64,000 nucleotides of DNA, taken from assembly GCA_965243755.1 (NCBI GenBank), contig CBDEVW010000007.1:1-64000 (forward strand). Direction: 5' to 3'. This stretch comes from JANSWY01 sp965243755. Lineage in GTDB: Bacteria; Bacteroidota; Bacteroidia; Cytophagales; Cyclobacteriaceae. The translations under genes were made by a program, and so were the position numbers. Position 1 is the stretch's first letter. Every line of letters starts with the position of its first letter. Under the pieces are notes generated by a model that was given only the letters and a program-made list of their open reading frames with translations, was not told where the DNA came from and ran no database searches. Shown piece after piece: positions 16,708 to 26,560 of this stretch.

Positions 16708-17586
16708 GTGGATAATTTTTTAAAAGATATAAAACTGCTGATCGCTGATGATGATTACAACAATGTGGAAGTGATCATAGGTATAGTTAAAAGTCAGACG
16801 GATCACATTTTCTATGCACCAAATGGACAGGTCGCATATGAGCTGGCACAAAAAGAGCATCCAGACCTGATCATTATGGATTGGCAAATGCCTAAAGTGA
16901 ATGGAATTGAGGCCATTAGAATGCTGCAGGCCAATGATGACACCAAAGATATACCAATCATTGTAGCAACCGGTGTTATGACCAACTCTGATAACCTGCA
17001 GGAAGCACTGGAAGCAGGTGCAGTTGATTTCCTTCGAAAACCTTTTAACCCCATAGAGTTCCGGGCAAGAAGTTCAGCCACCTTAAGAATCAAATGGCAG
17101 CATGAGCAAATTCGGTCGATGCTGGAGAAAGAGAAAGTGTTGATGCAGGAAGCCCTGGAACTCAAGCAACGTGAACTGAGCAGCATGGCCATGTTTGATT
17201 TCCAGAAAAATACCTTGATGGAACAATTAATGGAGCAAGTCAACAGGCTGGACCGGATTACCAATCACGTATATGCTACGGACATCCGTTCCATTGAAAA
17301 GCAAATTAAGGCTCAACTCGATTTGAATAAAAGCTGGGATACCTTCAAGGTACACTTCGAAAAGATGCATAGTGGTTTCTTTGAACAACTCAATGAGCAG
17401 TATCCAACGCTTAGTATTAATGATCGAAAGCTATGTGCTTACATCAAAATGGGTATGGGGAACTTTGAAATATCCCAAATGACGGGCTCCTCTGAAGTGG
17501 CATTGAAAAAGGCAATCAACCGGTTGAAAAAGAAGTTAAACCTTACTGCAAATGACGATTTAAGGCAATTTATCTTCGAAATGTAG
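16708..17586 (+). CDS. Response regulator with C-terminal HTH-like domain
   Basis: This 292-residue protein is the cognate regulator of the preceding kinase. The start is GTG at 16708, 3 bases after the kinase stop, so translation is probably coupled. The receiver domain (about 8-125) has the acidic pocket Asp14-16, phospho-acceptor Asp58 in IIMDWQMP, Thr88 and Lys111 in RKPFNP. A coiled coil (130-190) links to a C-terminal domain (about 215-290) with INDRKLCAYIKMGMGNFEI and ALKKAINRLKKKLNL. This has the LuxR-like helix-turn-helix look seen at the end of many Bacteroidota TPR or two-component regulators. It therefore likely binds DNA as a dimer. Its targets are not evident in the window. Confidence 0.9.
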   Translation: MDNFLKDIKLLIADDDYNNVEVIIGIVKSQTDHIFYAPNGQVAYELAQKEHPDLIIMDWQMPKVNGIEAIRMLQANDDTKDIPIIVATGVMTNSDNLQEALEAGAVDFLRKPFNPIEFRARSSATLRIKWQHEQIRSMLEKEKVLMQEALELKQRELSSMAMFDFQKNTLMEQLMEQVNRLDRITNHVYATDIRSIEKQIKAQLDLNKSWDTFKVHFEKMHSGFFEQLNEQYPTLSINDRKLCAYIKMGMGNFEISQMTGSSEVALKKAINRLKKKLNLTANDDLRQFIFEM

Positions 17587-17651
17587 GTGAAAATCTAATG
17601 ATGTCCACCAGATGTCACCGGCAAAGTCTTCCATTAAGTACTCTGGCCACT

Positions 17652-17659
17652 TACTTTTG
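17652..17659 (+). promoter_or_regulatory. Possible -7 promoter box (TACTTTTG) for the SRPBCC-like gene
   Basis: TACTTTTG matches the Bacteroidota TAnnTTTG box exactly and lies 25 bases before the ATG at 17685. No clear TTTG is found 19-21 bases upstream, so this is a weak call. Confidence 0.35.
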
Positions 17660-17684
17660 AATTGTAATTAACAAGCCAGAGAAT

Positions 17685-18134
17685 ATGAAAAAAATTACAA
17701 TCTCAAAAACAATCAATCAGGACACGGAAACAATCTTTGAGTTAATTTCTAATGCTGGCATTCCATCCAGAATGGCAAATTCGGTCATTCGGCATATTCC
17801 AATCATCGACCCTGGACAAACAGGTCTGGAGTTCTTCAAGGTTAACCCTTCATTTTTGGAAAAGAAGCTGCTGGACTGGAAACAAAGCAGGGTAGAGGAG
17901 GATGCTTCAGAAAAGCCTCTGGAAATTGGTAAAATAGATATAAAATATGAGCTGGCGAAAAAAGGAGCACAAGCAACAGTGGTTAAGTATACCATAAGCT
18001 ATGAAGTACGCAATAGCCTGGCAAACACATTGAAAAATGTTTTACTCGCCAGAGTTCTGAAAAGAATTGCTAAAATCAATTTGGAAGAGCTGAATATGGT
18101 GCTTAACAAATCCAAGGTTACTGTTGCAGCATAA
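17685..18134 (+). CDS. SRPBCC-like small protein, 149 aa
   Basis: This cytoplasmic protein of 149 residues is a possible member of the SRPBCC/Bet v1-like fold. It opens with a beta strand MKKITISKTIN followed by TETIFELISNAG, the usual first helix of such proteins. A central beta-rich stretch follows (IDIKYELAKKGAQATVVKYTISYEV), then a long C-terminal amphipathic helix (LANTLKNVLLARVLKRIAKI). The fold forms a hydrophobic pocket for lipids or polyketides, but the ligand is unknown. Similarity is at the level of pattern only, so the call is tentative. It ends 18 bases from the convergent giant kinase gene. Confidence 0.6.
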   Translation: MKKITISKTINQDTETIFELISNAGIPSRMANSVIRHIPIIDPGQTGLEFFKVNPSFLEKKLLDWKQSRVEEDASEKPLEIGKIDIKYELAKKGAQATVVKYTISYEVRNSLANTLKNVLLARVLKRIAKINLEELNMVLNKSKVTVAA

Positions 18135-18152
18135 ACATAGCTGGTTTGGGTT

Positions 18153-21100
18153 TTACCTGAGCGATTGAAATTCAATAATGAAGGTAGAACCCTTTTCTAA
18201 TTCACTTTCACACCATACTTTACCATCCATAGAGTCCACATACTTCTTCACAATGGCCAACCCCAGTCCGGTTGATTTTTCTCCAGCCGTTGGTTGGGCT
18301 GACAGCTTTTGAAAGTTGTTAAACAGCAATCTCTGATCACGCTTACTGATCCCTGGTCCCTGATCCTGAATCGCAATTCTGGTAATGCCCTCACTTTGAT
18401 GCTCAAGCCTGACGGTTACCGTGGTTTTTGGAAACGAGTATTTGATGGCATTGGATAATAAATTATCAAGTATCTGCGTGAGGTAGCTTTTGTCCAAATG
18501 AATGGTCACATCCTGATCATTTAATGCCGGGGTTATGGTTATTTCCTTGTCAGAAGCCAATGGCAAATGATTGTCGATCACATTTTTAACCACTTGATTC
18601 AGGTTAATTTCCTCAATCTGAAGCTTGATCTCCCGGGCATTTATCGCATTGATGTCCAGAATGCGGGTGATCATGGCATCCAGTCTGTCAATGGTTTCAA
18701 TGATTGGCTCAGTATATTCCTTCGTTTTCTCATCCTGTAGCTTTCTCGCTGCTAGTCCGGCAAAACTCCTGATTCCGTATAAAGGAGTTCTCAGGTCATG
18801 AGAGACCAGACTCACCAGATAATCTTTCTCAGCATTGATTGATTTAAGTTCTGAGTTTTGTTTGTTCAGTTGCTCCTTTTGCGCTTCAATCTGTTTGGTA
18901 CGTTCTTCTACTTTCTGCTCCAGGTGATCATACAGCAGCGCATTGTTCAGCGTTACCGCAATTTGACCAGAAAGCAGTGTCAACAGGTCGATGCGCTGCA
19001 GGGTAAAGGCACCTTTTATCAGGTTGTTTTCGAGGTATATGATTCCCAGAAACTGGCCCTGGTGCAAGATCGGTAAACAAAGTACGGATTTTACTTCATT
19101 AGTGATCAGATAATTATCACTGGTGAATTTGTTACTTTCTGAAGCTTCGTCCAACACCACATGTTCCCTGGTGCGATGAACATAATTAATGATGGAAGTT
19201 GACAATCCATCTGTAGCTTCAATGGATTGAGGAGTGATCATTTTTACTTCCTGATCTTTATTTCCAATAGCATATACTAATGGCTCTCCATCTTCAATCA
19301 GAATGAATCTTCCAGATTGAGCCCCTGCGTTTTCTATGACAATTTTCAGCAAGGTAGGAATCACCCGTTTTAGCTGGATCTCACTTGAGATGGCGGATGC
19401 CGCCTTTAAAATGGTAGACAAATCCAGCAGTTTATTACCAATACTTCTACTGGTAAAGGACCTTGATTGCGTGATCATCGGGTCATTCGCATGTTCATTG
19501 AGCAAATAGGGATACCCGGTCTCTAACTGTGAAGTCTTACTTAATGCACCCCATTGTTTATAATGAAGATAGCATTTACTCAAGGCTTCAGTTTCAGCAT
19601 TGGCATCACCAAGTTGCGCATATAATCTTGCTTTGAATTCGTATGCCATTGCCAGTTCATTGGTAAACCCAAACTCCTTCGCAGAAGCAATACTTTGATC
19701 GGCTGAGCGCAATGCATTTTCCGGCTCATTTTTTAACATATGATATGCAGCCTGCACCAACTCATATTTGTTCTTAAAATTCATTGGAGCATGCCCGGCC
19801 CATTTCTTAAGCTTTGTCAGATGCTTTTTAACTTCCTTCAACCGCTTTTGATCTCCCAAATGCGCGATCGAAAGGGCCATGAAAAAATGATACAATGGTG
19901 TGTAATAAGCCGCTAACACTACTTCCAGGTAGGGTTTAACTTTTAGACCAGCCTCATATGCTTTCTCATAGTTTCCAAACAGGTAATTCAAATAAAGGTT
20001 ATTGAAGTGCACATGGAACAAAGCGGTTTTGTCTTTGTTCAGGGCGTTTTCCTGATCTCCCAAAAATTCCGCTTCATTGAAAAGATCACCTTCTACTACC
20101 GTGGGATCATCCAGTTCCCGACTTATATTCAGGAATCCCTGAACAACTATTCTTGTATAAAGAGCATAAGCTTCCTGATTAAGATTACGAGACCTTGCTT
20201 CAAAATTCAAAAGTTCGGGAACCAGCTTGGTGAGATTGGTGCCAATCCAAAAAGCACCATAAGCTTCCAGGAATATCGCTGATGCAGCATACTGTGAATC
20301 TCCTGTTTCCATGGCCACCAAATAAGCTTCCTTTAGAACAGGGATAGATTCTTTTAGATGTTTTTTCCAGTGATTAAGGAAAGCCCCAAATATCACCAGC
20401 GTTCTTGGACGTACCATTTTGGTACCTTCATGCTCATCCAACAGGCGCAATGACAATTGCCCGAAATCAAATCCCAATTGATATTCCCCGGTGACACCAC
20501 AAAGGATACTGGCATATCCGCCATAGAAAGAAATTACATCTACCGTGTTGCCATGCTTCAATACCAATCGCATGGACTTTAAGATCACAATAGGGAAGAG
20601 TTTAGGCAAGTTATGGTAAGAGCCGGTGCTCACACTTGCCATGATGTTGATGGCAAGTTTTATTTCCTCATCAGTAGTGAAAGGAAGTTGGGCAAAGTAT
20701 TCTGGCGTTTTTCCTCTCAATTTTACCTTTGTTACAATCAGAGCTTTAAGTATATCAAGGTCACCTGGGTTTTTAGGTAATGAAATACCTGCTCCTTTTA
20801 GCACATTTAGGCCATACTCTATTAATTCAATGTGTTTGTTTTGGGCGATCAATGAGAATATGATGATGTTTTTCACCCTCATTTCATCCAGCTTATTGTT
20901 CACATTGGCCAACAGGTGATTGCTTAATTTGTTCATCAGGTCATACTTACCTACCAGGTAGGCGCATTCCATGTAGCCAAGGTTCAACTGGAATATTAGC
21001 TTATAATTGCTCTGCCAAAGTTGGCTGGAAGCATATTTTGAAGCGATTTCAAAGTATCCCAGTGCTGCATCAAATGCTGTGGAGCCTTTTGCTTTTTCTC

Positions 21101-23351
21101 CCGCTTCATAATTAAGCTGAGCCAATAATTCTTTGTCACCGGTCTCCAGTTGATTACTTTGGTTGAGCTGATGCACAATGTCAAATACCCTTTCAGATCG
21201 CTCCTCAGGCGAGAGGTTATCGAGAAGCATCTGCCCAATGGTTCCATGTACCACATTGCGTTCATTTTCAGGGATCAATGCATAAGAGGCCTGCCTGATC
21301 CTGTCATGAGCAAACTGATACTGTATCAACGTGCTGGCTGCTTCATCTGCACTGATTTTGAGGTTATTGATGTCTGGATGCTTTTCCCGAACGATCAGGT
21401 ATTGTTCAGAGATCAGGAGCCAAAGTGGTGCAGTAATATTGTTTTTATCCAGCCCGCTAATCAGGCAAAGCGTTTGCAAATCAAACTTATCTCCAATACA
21501 GGCGGCATATTTCAGAATGTCTTTAGATTGTTCATTGAGCTTGCCAATTTTTTTAATCATGAACTCTACTACATTGTCCGTGAAGTTCGTTTGCTCAATT
21601 GCCTGCAGGTCCCATTGCCACCGATTGACTTTAGCTTCAAATTTAACGAGCCCTTCATCATAGATGGTTTTGATGAACTGGTTGACAAAGAATGGGTTTC
21701 CCGCTGTTTTTGATTGTACCAACTCTGCCAGAGGAAGCGCTTCTGTTTTACCGCAACCAAAAGTATCAGCAATCATCATTTCGAGATCATGAAGCTCCAG
21801 CTCTTTTAGAGTTATCCTGTTAATGCCAATATCTTTCTTCTCCAGTTCATTAAATATCAAAATGGTTGGATGTGTGGCATCTACCTCATTGTCGCGATAA
21901 GCACCAATGAAATAGAAGTAGCCCAGATCGGGATCCTGGATAAGTTCTTTGATGAGATGTAGTGATGCATAATCAGCCCATTGCATGTCATCAATAAACA
22001 ACACCAATGGGTGATTTTTCTGAGCGAGGCATTGGATGAATTTTCGGAAGGTGTAGATGAAACGGTTTTGCATTTCATTGATTCCTAATTCTGCTAATTC
22101 GGGTTGCTTTCCAATAATCAGTTCGAGGTTTGGAACCAGGTCCGTAATCAGCTTACCTTCATTGCCAACAGCTGCTTTAATTAAATTTTTCCAGTAGTTT
22201 AACCTTGATTCCGTTTCAGACAATAGCAGGCCTACAAATCCATCAATTGCCTGGGCGAGCGCCTGATAGGGGAGATCCTTATTAAACTGTTCGTGCTTAC
22301 CAAACAGGAAATTTCCTTTCTTTTCTGTGATTGGTTTATGGATTTCGTAGACTAGCGATGTTTTACCAATTCCGGAGTGCCCTTCAATTAAGGTAACCTC
22401 ACGACTATTGCCTATTTGATCAAAGGAATCCAGGAGTGATGTAATCTGAGCAGATCTGCCATACAGTTTCGAAGGAATCAAAAACTTTCCCGAAAGATCA
22501 TTGGTTGCCAAGGTGAAATCATTGATGGCAATTCTGGTTTCAACCTGTTCCAGACATTTGATAAGATCAGCTTTTATCCCTCCGGCTGACTGATACCTTG
22601 CCTCCACATTCTTTTCAAGCAGCTTTAATACAATGTCCGAGAACACTTTAGGAATTTCTGCATTGTGTTTCGTGAGGGGTTCTGGTTTTACTGCAAGGTG
22701 ACTATGCACTAACTCCATGGGGTCTTCAGACTCAAATGGAAGCTGGCCTGTGAAAAGTTCGTAAAGGACTATGCCGAATGAGTACAGGTCCGAGCGGTGA
22801 TCCACCACATGATTTACCCTTCCGGTTTGTTCAGGTGATATGTAAGGCAAAGTGCCCTCCAGAGATTCCGAAATCCCTACCAGATCCTGTTTCATGTTGA
22901 CCTTTGTGGCCAAACCAAAGTCGATCAGGCTGACTTCATTCTGATCATTTACCAGGATATTATTACTGCTCAGGTCGCGATGAATGATGTTGTGCTCATG
23001 AACCTGGCCTACCACATCTATGATGTTGATGGCTAGTTTCAGGTTGGTAGTGAAATCTGATATCCCTGATTTTATCCGCTGTTTAAGGGTCTGCCCTTCA
23101 AAAAAATCCAGGACCAAAACCAGTTGATTACCCACTTCCAGCAAGTCAAGTGAGCTCCTTACGCCTTTGATACCCAGTTCATTGAGTAGTGCGTTTTCAT
23201 TGGCTATCTGGGTAGTATGCGGATAATAATTGCATTCATCTTTCAGGATCTTAAGTATGACCGGTTGTCCGTAATCTTCCTTATTCTCCTGAAGAAACAC
23301 AGAAGAGTTTTGACCTTCCGCAATCTTTATCGCATTGTCCAGTAGCGCCAT
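18153..23351 (-). CDS. Trifunctional Ser/Thr protein kinase - AAA/NACHT-like ATPase - GAF histidine kinase
   Basis: This 1732-residue cytoplasmic signalling protein has an N-terminal eukaryote-type kinase (1-275) with Lys34 in VILKIL, the catalytic loop HRDLSSNN (Asp126) and DFG (144-146). An ATPase (about 295-600) follows with Walker A GHSGIGKT (324-331) and Walker B LFIDDMQW (Asp454/455). Then come a long helical TPR-like region (about 700-1290), GAF (about 1318-1475), a coiled coil, HisKA with His1518 in LVSHDLRTPLYG, and HATPase with NLLSNAIKYS and STGLGLAI. All catalytic motifs of the three activities are present. The layout matches a known but poorly understood class in Bacteroidota and cyanobacteria. 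It has no receiver, so a separate response regulator is needed. It is the third gene of an operon behind an MpaB-like oxygenase and a membrane protein. Confidence 0.93.
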   Translation of the reverse strand: MALLDNAIKIAEGQNSSVFLQENKEDYGQPVILKILKDECNYYPHTTQIANENALLNELGIKGVRSSLDLLEVGNQLVLVLDFFEGQTLKQRIKSGISDFTTNLKLAINIIDVVGQVHEHNIIHRDLSSNNILVNDQNEVSLIDFGLATKVNMKQDLVGISESLEGTLPYISPEQTGRVNHVVDHRSDLYSFGIVLYELFTGQLPFESEDPMELVHSHLAVKPEPLTKHNAEIPKVFSDIVLKLLEKNVEARYQSAGGIKADLIKCLEQVETRIAINDFTLATNDLSGKFLIPSKLYGRSAQITSLLDSFDQIGNSREVTLIEGHSGIGKTSLVYEIHKPITEKKGNFLFGKHEQFNKDLPYQALAQAIDGFVGLLLSETESRLNYWKNLIKAAVGNEGKLITDLVPNLELIIGKQPELAELGINEMQNRFIYTFRKFIQCLAQKNHPLVLFIDDMQWADYASLHLIKELIQDPDLGYFYFIGAYRDNEVDATHPTILIFNELEKKDIGINRITLKELELHDLEMMIADTFGCGKTEALPLAELVQSKTAGNPFFVNQFIKTIYDEGLVKFEAKVNRWQWDLQAIEQTNFTDNVVEFMIKKIGKLNEQSKDILKYAACIGDKFDLQTLCLISGLDKNNITAPLWLLISEQYLIVREKHPDINNLKISADEAASTLIQYQFAHDRIRQASYALIPENERNVVHGTIGQMLLDNLSPEERSERVFDIVHQLNQSNQLETGDKELLAQLNYEAGEKAKGSTAFDAALGYFEIASKYASSQLWQSNYKLIFQLNLGYMECAYLVGKYDLMNKLSNHLLANVNNKLDEMRVKNIIIFSLIAQNKHIELIEYGLNVLKGAGISLPKNPGDLDILKALIVTKVKLRGKTPEYFAQLPFTTDEEIKLAINIMASVSTGSYHNLPKLFPIVILKSMRLVLKHGNTVDVISFYGGYASILCGVTGEYQLGFDFGQLSLRLLDEHEGTKMVRPRTLVIFGAFLNHWKKHLKESIPVLKEAYLVAMETGDSQYAASAIFLEAYGAFWIGTNLTKLVPELLNFEARSRNLNQEAYALYTRIVVQGFLNISRELDDPTVVEGDLFNEAEFLGDQENALNKDKTALFHVHFNNLYLNYLFGNYEKAYEAGLKVKPYLEVVLAAYYTPLYHFFMALSIAHLGDQKRLKEVKKHLTKLKKWAGHAPMNFKNKYELVQAAYHMLKNEPENALRSADQSIASAKEFGFTNELAMAYEFKARLYAQLGDANAETEALSKCYLHYKQWGALSKTSQLETGYPYLLNEHANDPMITQSRSFTSRSIGNKLLDLSTILKAASAISSEIQLKRVIPTLLKIVIENAGAQSGRFILIEDGEPLVYAIGNKDQEVKMITPQSIEATDGLSTSIINYVHRTREHVVLDEASESNKFTSDNYLITNEVKSVLCLPILHQGQFLGIIYLENNLIKGAFTLQRIDLLTLLSGQIAVTLNNALLYDHLEQKVEERTKQIEAQKEQLNKQNSELKSINAEKDYLVSLVSHDLRTPLYGIRSFAGLAARKLQDEKTKEYTEPIIETIDRLDAMITRILDINAINAREIKLQIEEINLNQVVKNVIDNHLPLASDKEITITPALNDQDVTIHLDKSYLTQILDNLLSNAIKYSFPKTTVTVRLEHQSEGITRIAIQDQGPGISKRDQRLLFNNFQKLSAQPTAGEKSTGLGLAIVKKYVDSMDGKVWCESELEKGSTFIIEFQSLR

Positions 23352-23371
23352 GAAATAACCTTACCATTCTG

Positions 23372-24052
23372 TTAGTGAGCGATCGTGTAAGCAAGCACGG
23401 CACTCACATAAATCCATATGCCTTCTAATATAGCTAATCCAAGCGTCCAAACATACTTTTTCTTGACCGACACATAGATTAATAAAGGCAAGGACAAAGA
23501 TATTAAGGCTTCACAAACAATCACATAAACAGGCGCATTGAATACCATGGTAGTGTTAAGTTTGTACCACCACCATCCGGCATCTTTTGCAAGGTGCTCA
23601 TACAGTGGGATATACATTCCACCTGCAATGGCCATTGCAACAGAAGATATCCCAATGCCTTTCCATCTGCTAAGCAGAATGCCATAGTAACTTAACTGAA
23701 TAAGCACATTGGCCCATGCCAGAGGCATATATAGTGGTGAGCTCCAAACCATTGGTTCATCTCCGGGATAAACCAGGCTATTGATGGTTACAACAAGGTA
23801 ATCATCCGTAACCAGTTCCAATATACCCGCAATAAGCCCAAAGGTGAGCAGTCGAATCATTATTCTGTTTTTGGTAATCACTGTGTAAATGACATATACA
23901 GCAAAAAGTATGTAGGTAACAATTGCTGCAGATGCAGGGCCAGCTGCTGTAATTGAGCTAACAATGGACCAGGTAATTAAAAAACCTTGTGTGATGACAA
24001 TAAGCCAGGTGAGCTGCTTATTTAAGCCTTCGTAGTGTGCGTGTTCCTTCAT
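23372..24052 (-). CDS. Hypothetical multi-pass membrane protein, 226 aa
   Basis: I do not recognise a family. At least six hydrophobic segments are visible (around 14-34, 36-58, 66-86, 104-126, 132-150 and 165-222), with short polar links. A DAGWWWYKLNTT segment in a loop resembles those of carotenoid- or retinoid-related membrane enzymes, but this is only an impression. It sits between the MpaB-like gene (15 bases upstream) and the giant kinase gene (20 bases downstream) on the same strand, so the three are probably cotranscribed. A link to an oxygenase acting on lipid or isoprenoid substrate in the membrane is inference. Confidence 0.75.
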   Translation of the reverse strand: MKEHAHYEGLNKQLTWLIVITQGFLITWSIVSSITAAGPASAAIVTYILFAVYVIYTVITKNRIMIRLLTFGLIAGILELVTDDYLVVTINSLVYPGDEPMVWSSPLYMPLAWANVLIQLSYYGILLSRWKGIGISSVAMAIAGGMYIPLYEHLAKDAGWWWYKLNTTMVFNAPVYVIVCEALISLSLPLLIYVSVKKKYVWTLGLAILEGIWIYVSAVLAYTIAH

Positions 24053-24067
24053 TTGTGTAATGTAAGT

Positions 24068-25363
24068 TTATATTGATTCAGTTTTTTGTTGCCACATCAG
24101 TCTGTTTCCAAAAATACCCGGAGTGATCGCCATTTTATTTTCCCATTCCTCAGTCAGTTTCCAGTCTTTTTGAAGTGATGGCGGGATAAAGAAATGGACA
24201 TCTTTACCTCCGTTATAATGTTTCAGCATTCCCTGTAGCAGCAGCCTGTTCATAATACCACTAAGCTTCTGTACTAACTGATGATGCTCAAGGTCACCGA
24301 TCTTATGGGTGATTAGTCGCGTTAGTAATAAGATGAATTTGTCCTTTTTGTCTTCATGCTTCTCAATTCCAATCATTGCGGCCAGGTCTTGCCCAACAGC
24401 TTTGGAAACATCCTGAAAAAAGAACCACATCATGTAAGCGGGCAGGTCTTCCAATAGGTTACCTGGAATGATGTAGTTGATGAAATTGATACATGAGGTA
24501 GTCAGTGCTTTGCCTTCATCAGATTCAGCAGACTGGTGTTTCAGGATTCTTACAGCCAATTCCCATGCGTCTTCATAGGTGTCTGGCACAAGATCAGGGT
24601 TTACACCCATTTGATGGCCCACCACTTTCCAGCAATGCATATAACCCTGCAATTGCTGATTGGTTAATTCGATCCCAAGTTGCTTTAGTCCACTAACAAT
24701 AATTGGAGCAAATGACATCAGGGTACCTGCCAGGTCTTCCTGATTAATGGGCTCACCAAGCTGGTCAACATCCCATCCATTGGGATTTGTTCTGGGGTGT
24801 TTCAGGTAGTATCTAATGGAGGCGTGGATCAGCCTTACTTTTTGCATGGTCACTACACCTTTTCCACCAGGGGAAAAACCACCAGGAGCCAGCACATTCA
24901 TGATCATCTGGGCTGTTTCCATGAGGCGCCTTGCCAGAGGGTCGATGTTGCCACGCTTGTCCATAAGACGTCCTGTTTCGAACAATACTTTCGCACCCTT
25001 CGAGCAGGTATAGCACATCGGGAGTGACTTTACATTGAGTAACAGGAAAATTTCAGGCCCGAATAAGCTAAAGACCTGCTCACCTGCTTTAATCTTTTCC
25101 GGTTCTACCCATGCAGGCAATTGACTGGTGGCAGTAAAATATTCATCAACGGCCTTTTTCACCTCTTCAGGAAATTCTTCAAACTGATCAGGGGAGTAAC
25201 TATCATTTCTGACCAGTTTCAGAAAGACTTCATTGAGGTGTTTCTCGAAACCCTTGTCAATAATTTCGGTAATGACGTCATCCGCCAGTGGATCGGTAAT
25301 GCTTCTTTTCTTTTGGAGAAAATCTTCTGTGATGACAGCAAGATCAAAGTTAGGTGTGTTCAT
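24068..25363 (-). CDS. MpaB/rubber-oxygenase family (DUF2236-like) haem oxygenase
   Basis: The 431-residue protein is first in the operon. It carries the pattern of the MpaB/Lcp (latex-clearing protein) oxygenase family, also known as DUF2236: PAWVEPEKIKAGEQVF (about 93-108), the LMETAQMIMNVLAPGGF segment, KVRLIHASIRYYL (about 185-197) where the family has its haem-ligand His, NQEDLAGTLMSF, and YMHCWKVVGHQMGV. Known members cleave isoprenoid double bonds with b-type haem and O2. No signal peptide is seen, so it should act in the cytoplasm or at the inner membrane face. The natural substrate here is unknown. The adjacent membrane protein and kinase suggest a regulated lipid or isoprenoid oxidation. 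Its 5' end is preceded by the terminator of the next operon. Confidence 0.85.
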   Translation of the reverse strand: MNTPNFDLAVITEDFLQKKRSITDPLADDVITEIIDKGFEKHLNEVFLKLVRNDSYSPDQFEEFPEEVKKAVDEYFTATSQLPAWVEPEKIKAGEQVFSLFGPEIFLLLNVKSLPMCYTCSKGAKVLFETGRLMDKRGNIDPLARRLMETAQMIMNVLAPGGFSPGGKGVVTMQKVRLIHASIRYYLKHPRTNPNGWDVDQLGEPINQEDLAGTLMSFAPIIVSGLKQLGIELTNQQLQGYMHCWKVVGHQMGVNPDLVPDTYEDAWELAVRILKHQSAESDEGKALTTSCINFINYIIPGNLLEDLPAYMMWFFFQDVSKAVGQDLAAMIGIEKHEDKKDKFILLLTRLITHKIGDLEHHQLVQKLSGIMNRLLLQGMLKHYNGGKDVHFFIPPSLQKDWKLTEEWENKMAITPGIFGNRLMWQQKTESI

Positions 25364-25394
25364 AGTTTAAGTGTTGAGACCTCAATTATAAGCC

Positions 25395-25429
25395 ATAAAA
25401 AATCAAACATCCAACGGTTAAGTTGGATG
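25395..25429 (-). terminator. Rho-independent terminator of the 318-residue protein gene
   Basis: On the minus strand an 8-bp perfect stem, CATCCAAC with GTTGGATG around a 6-base loop, is followed by TTTGATTTTTTATGG. An outer AAGCC/GGCTT pairing is also possible. It separates the 318-residue gene from the MpaB operon. Confidence 0.82.
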
Positions 25430-25492
25430 CTTGGCTTCATCGAATACGATGTTGATCGGTTAAAGTGTATTCTTTGGTTTAGGTATTTACAG

Positions 25493-26449
25493 TTACTGGT
25501 TAGTTAGTGTTAAATATTGTGGTTCCAGGTTGCTGACTCCCTCAAGTCCTTTTTCGATTAACGTTCTCGTTAGGTCCAGCCCGGCATTTAATAATTGGGT
25601 ATCCTGCTGTTTTGAGGCCTGGTCTTTTACGATCGTTAAAATCTGAACCATATCATTTTCAAGTTGATTTTTGAACTTATCAGATTTGTCAGACAAAATG
25701 TCCTGATTGAGGAAAGTAGCTCTCACATCAGTAAGAAACTTTTTAAATTCTTTGTTGCTGATTTTACCATTATTAGCTGAGTCAACGATCCTTGCGGCAG
25801 TTAGTTTGAGGTGCCTTCGAAGCTCTAATTCATAGAGTGTGGCAAGTTCCTGTCTTTCCTCTTCATCATCATAATCGAAGTTCGAGGTTAATGGAAGCAA
25901 CTCATTATAGATGGTAAGAAAGTCTTTATCCGAAGCAAACCTGGAAACTAATATTTTGTAACCCTGCTTAAAGAGATCGTAATGTCCGGAAGTGTATAAG
26001 ATCTTGATGACGTGCGTCATGCCACTGGCTTTGATACTGTCATTGATTTCTCCATGCTTCAGGAAATAATCCACATCGTATTCGAGAAGTTCGGCCCAGT
26101 TTGCTGCAGTAAATTCATTGGTCAACGTATCCAATACATGGCTGATGTCTCCACCTCTTAGCGCGTAGGCATCCAGCATGTTTTCAAAAGCGATGGCTTC
26201 ATGTCCAAGGTCACTTCTTTTAGCTTCTCTCCACAGATCAGTCTTTTCCTGTGCTTTTCTTGCCAACTCTACCATGCCAAGTTCAGGATATAGCGTAGCA
26301 TCTATGATAAACAGAATGCCAAATGCACTAAAAAAGGCCAGGAATACAGCCAGAAACAATCGAATCAATTTGCGGGTAGAAAAGAAAGCTACTTTCTCTT
26401 CGTGAATAATGAAATTTTCTTCTTTTTCTTCTTCAGGATTTGCGGCCAT
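25493..26449 (-). CDS. Hypothetical membrane-anchored protein, 318 aa
   Basis: I do not recognise a family. The N-terminus is acidic and cytoplasmic (PEEEKEENFIIHEEK), then basic residues and a single membrane helix (about 30-50: LIRLFLAVFLAFFSAFGILFI), with no signal cleavage site. The remaining 265 residues are strongly helical and charged, of TPR or coiled type, and should be periplasmic. It is a single-gene unit: the stop is followed by a clear terminator and the next upstream gene ends 111 bases away. The architecture suggests a scaffold or sensor rather than an enzyme, but no motif supports a specific role. Confidence 0.7.
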   Translation of the reverse strand: MAANPEEEKEENFIIHEEKVAFFSTRKLIRLFLAVFLAFFSAFGILFIIDATLYPELGMVELARKAQEKTDLWREAKRSDLGHEAIAFENMLDAYALRGGDISHVLDTLTNEFTAANWAELLEYDVDYFLKHGEINDSIKASGMTHVIKILYTSGHYDLFKQGYKILVSRFASDKDFLTIYNELLPLTSNFDYDDEEERQELATLYELELRRHLKLTAARIVDSANNGKISNKEFKKFLTDVRATFLNQDILSDKSDKFKNQLENDMVQILTIVKDQASKQQDTQLLNAGLDLTRTLIEKGLEGVSNLEPQYLTLTNQ

Positions 26450-26560
26450 TGCTGATAATTATGGTTAGGAATTAAATATATGAAAATATTGACACCTATC
26501 GACGGAATAATTGGAATTTTTCATGATGATAATTGCATTTAAATGAGAACAACTGAAATT

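Noticed and set aside
21150..21713. A 187-codon plus-strand ORF opposite the trifunctional kinase
   Set aside because: The kinase reading frame here is part of a continuous 1732-codon gene with conserved domains on both sides, so this is a shadow.
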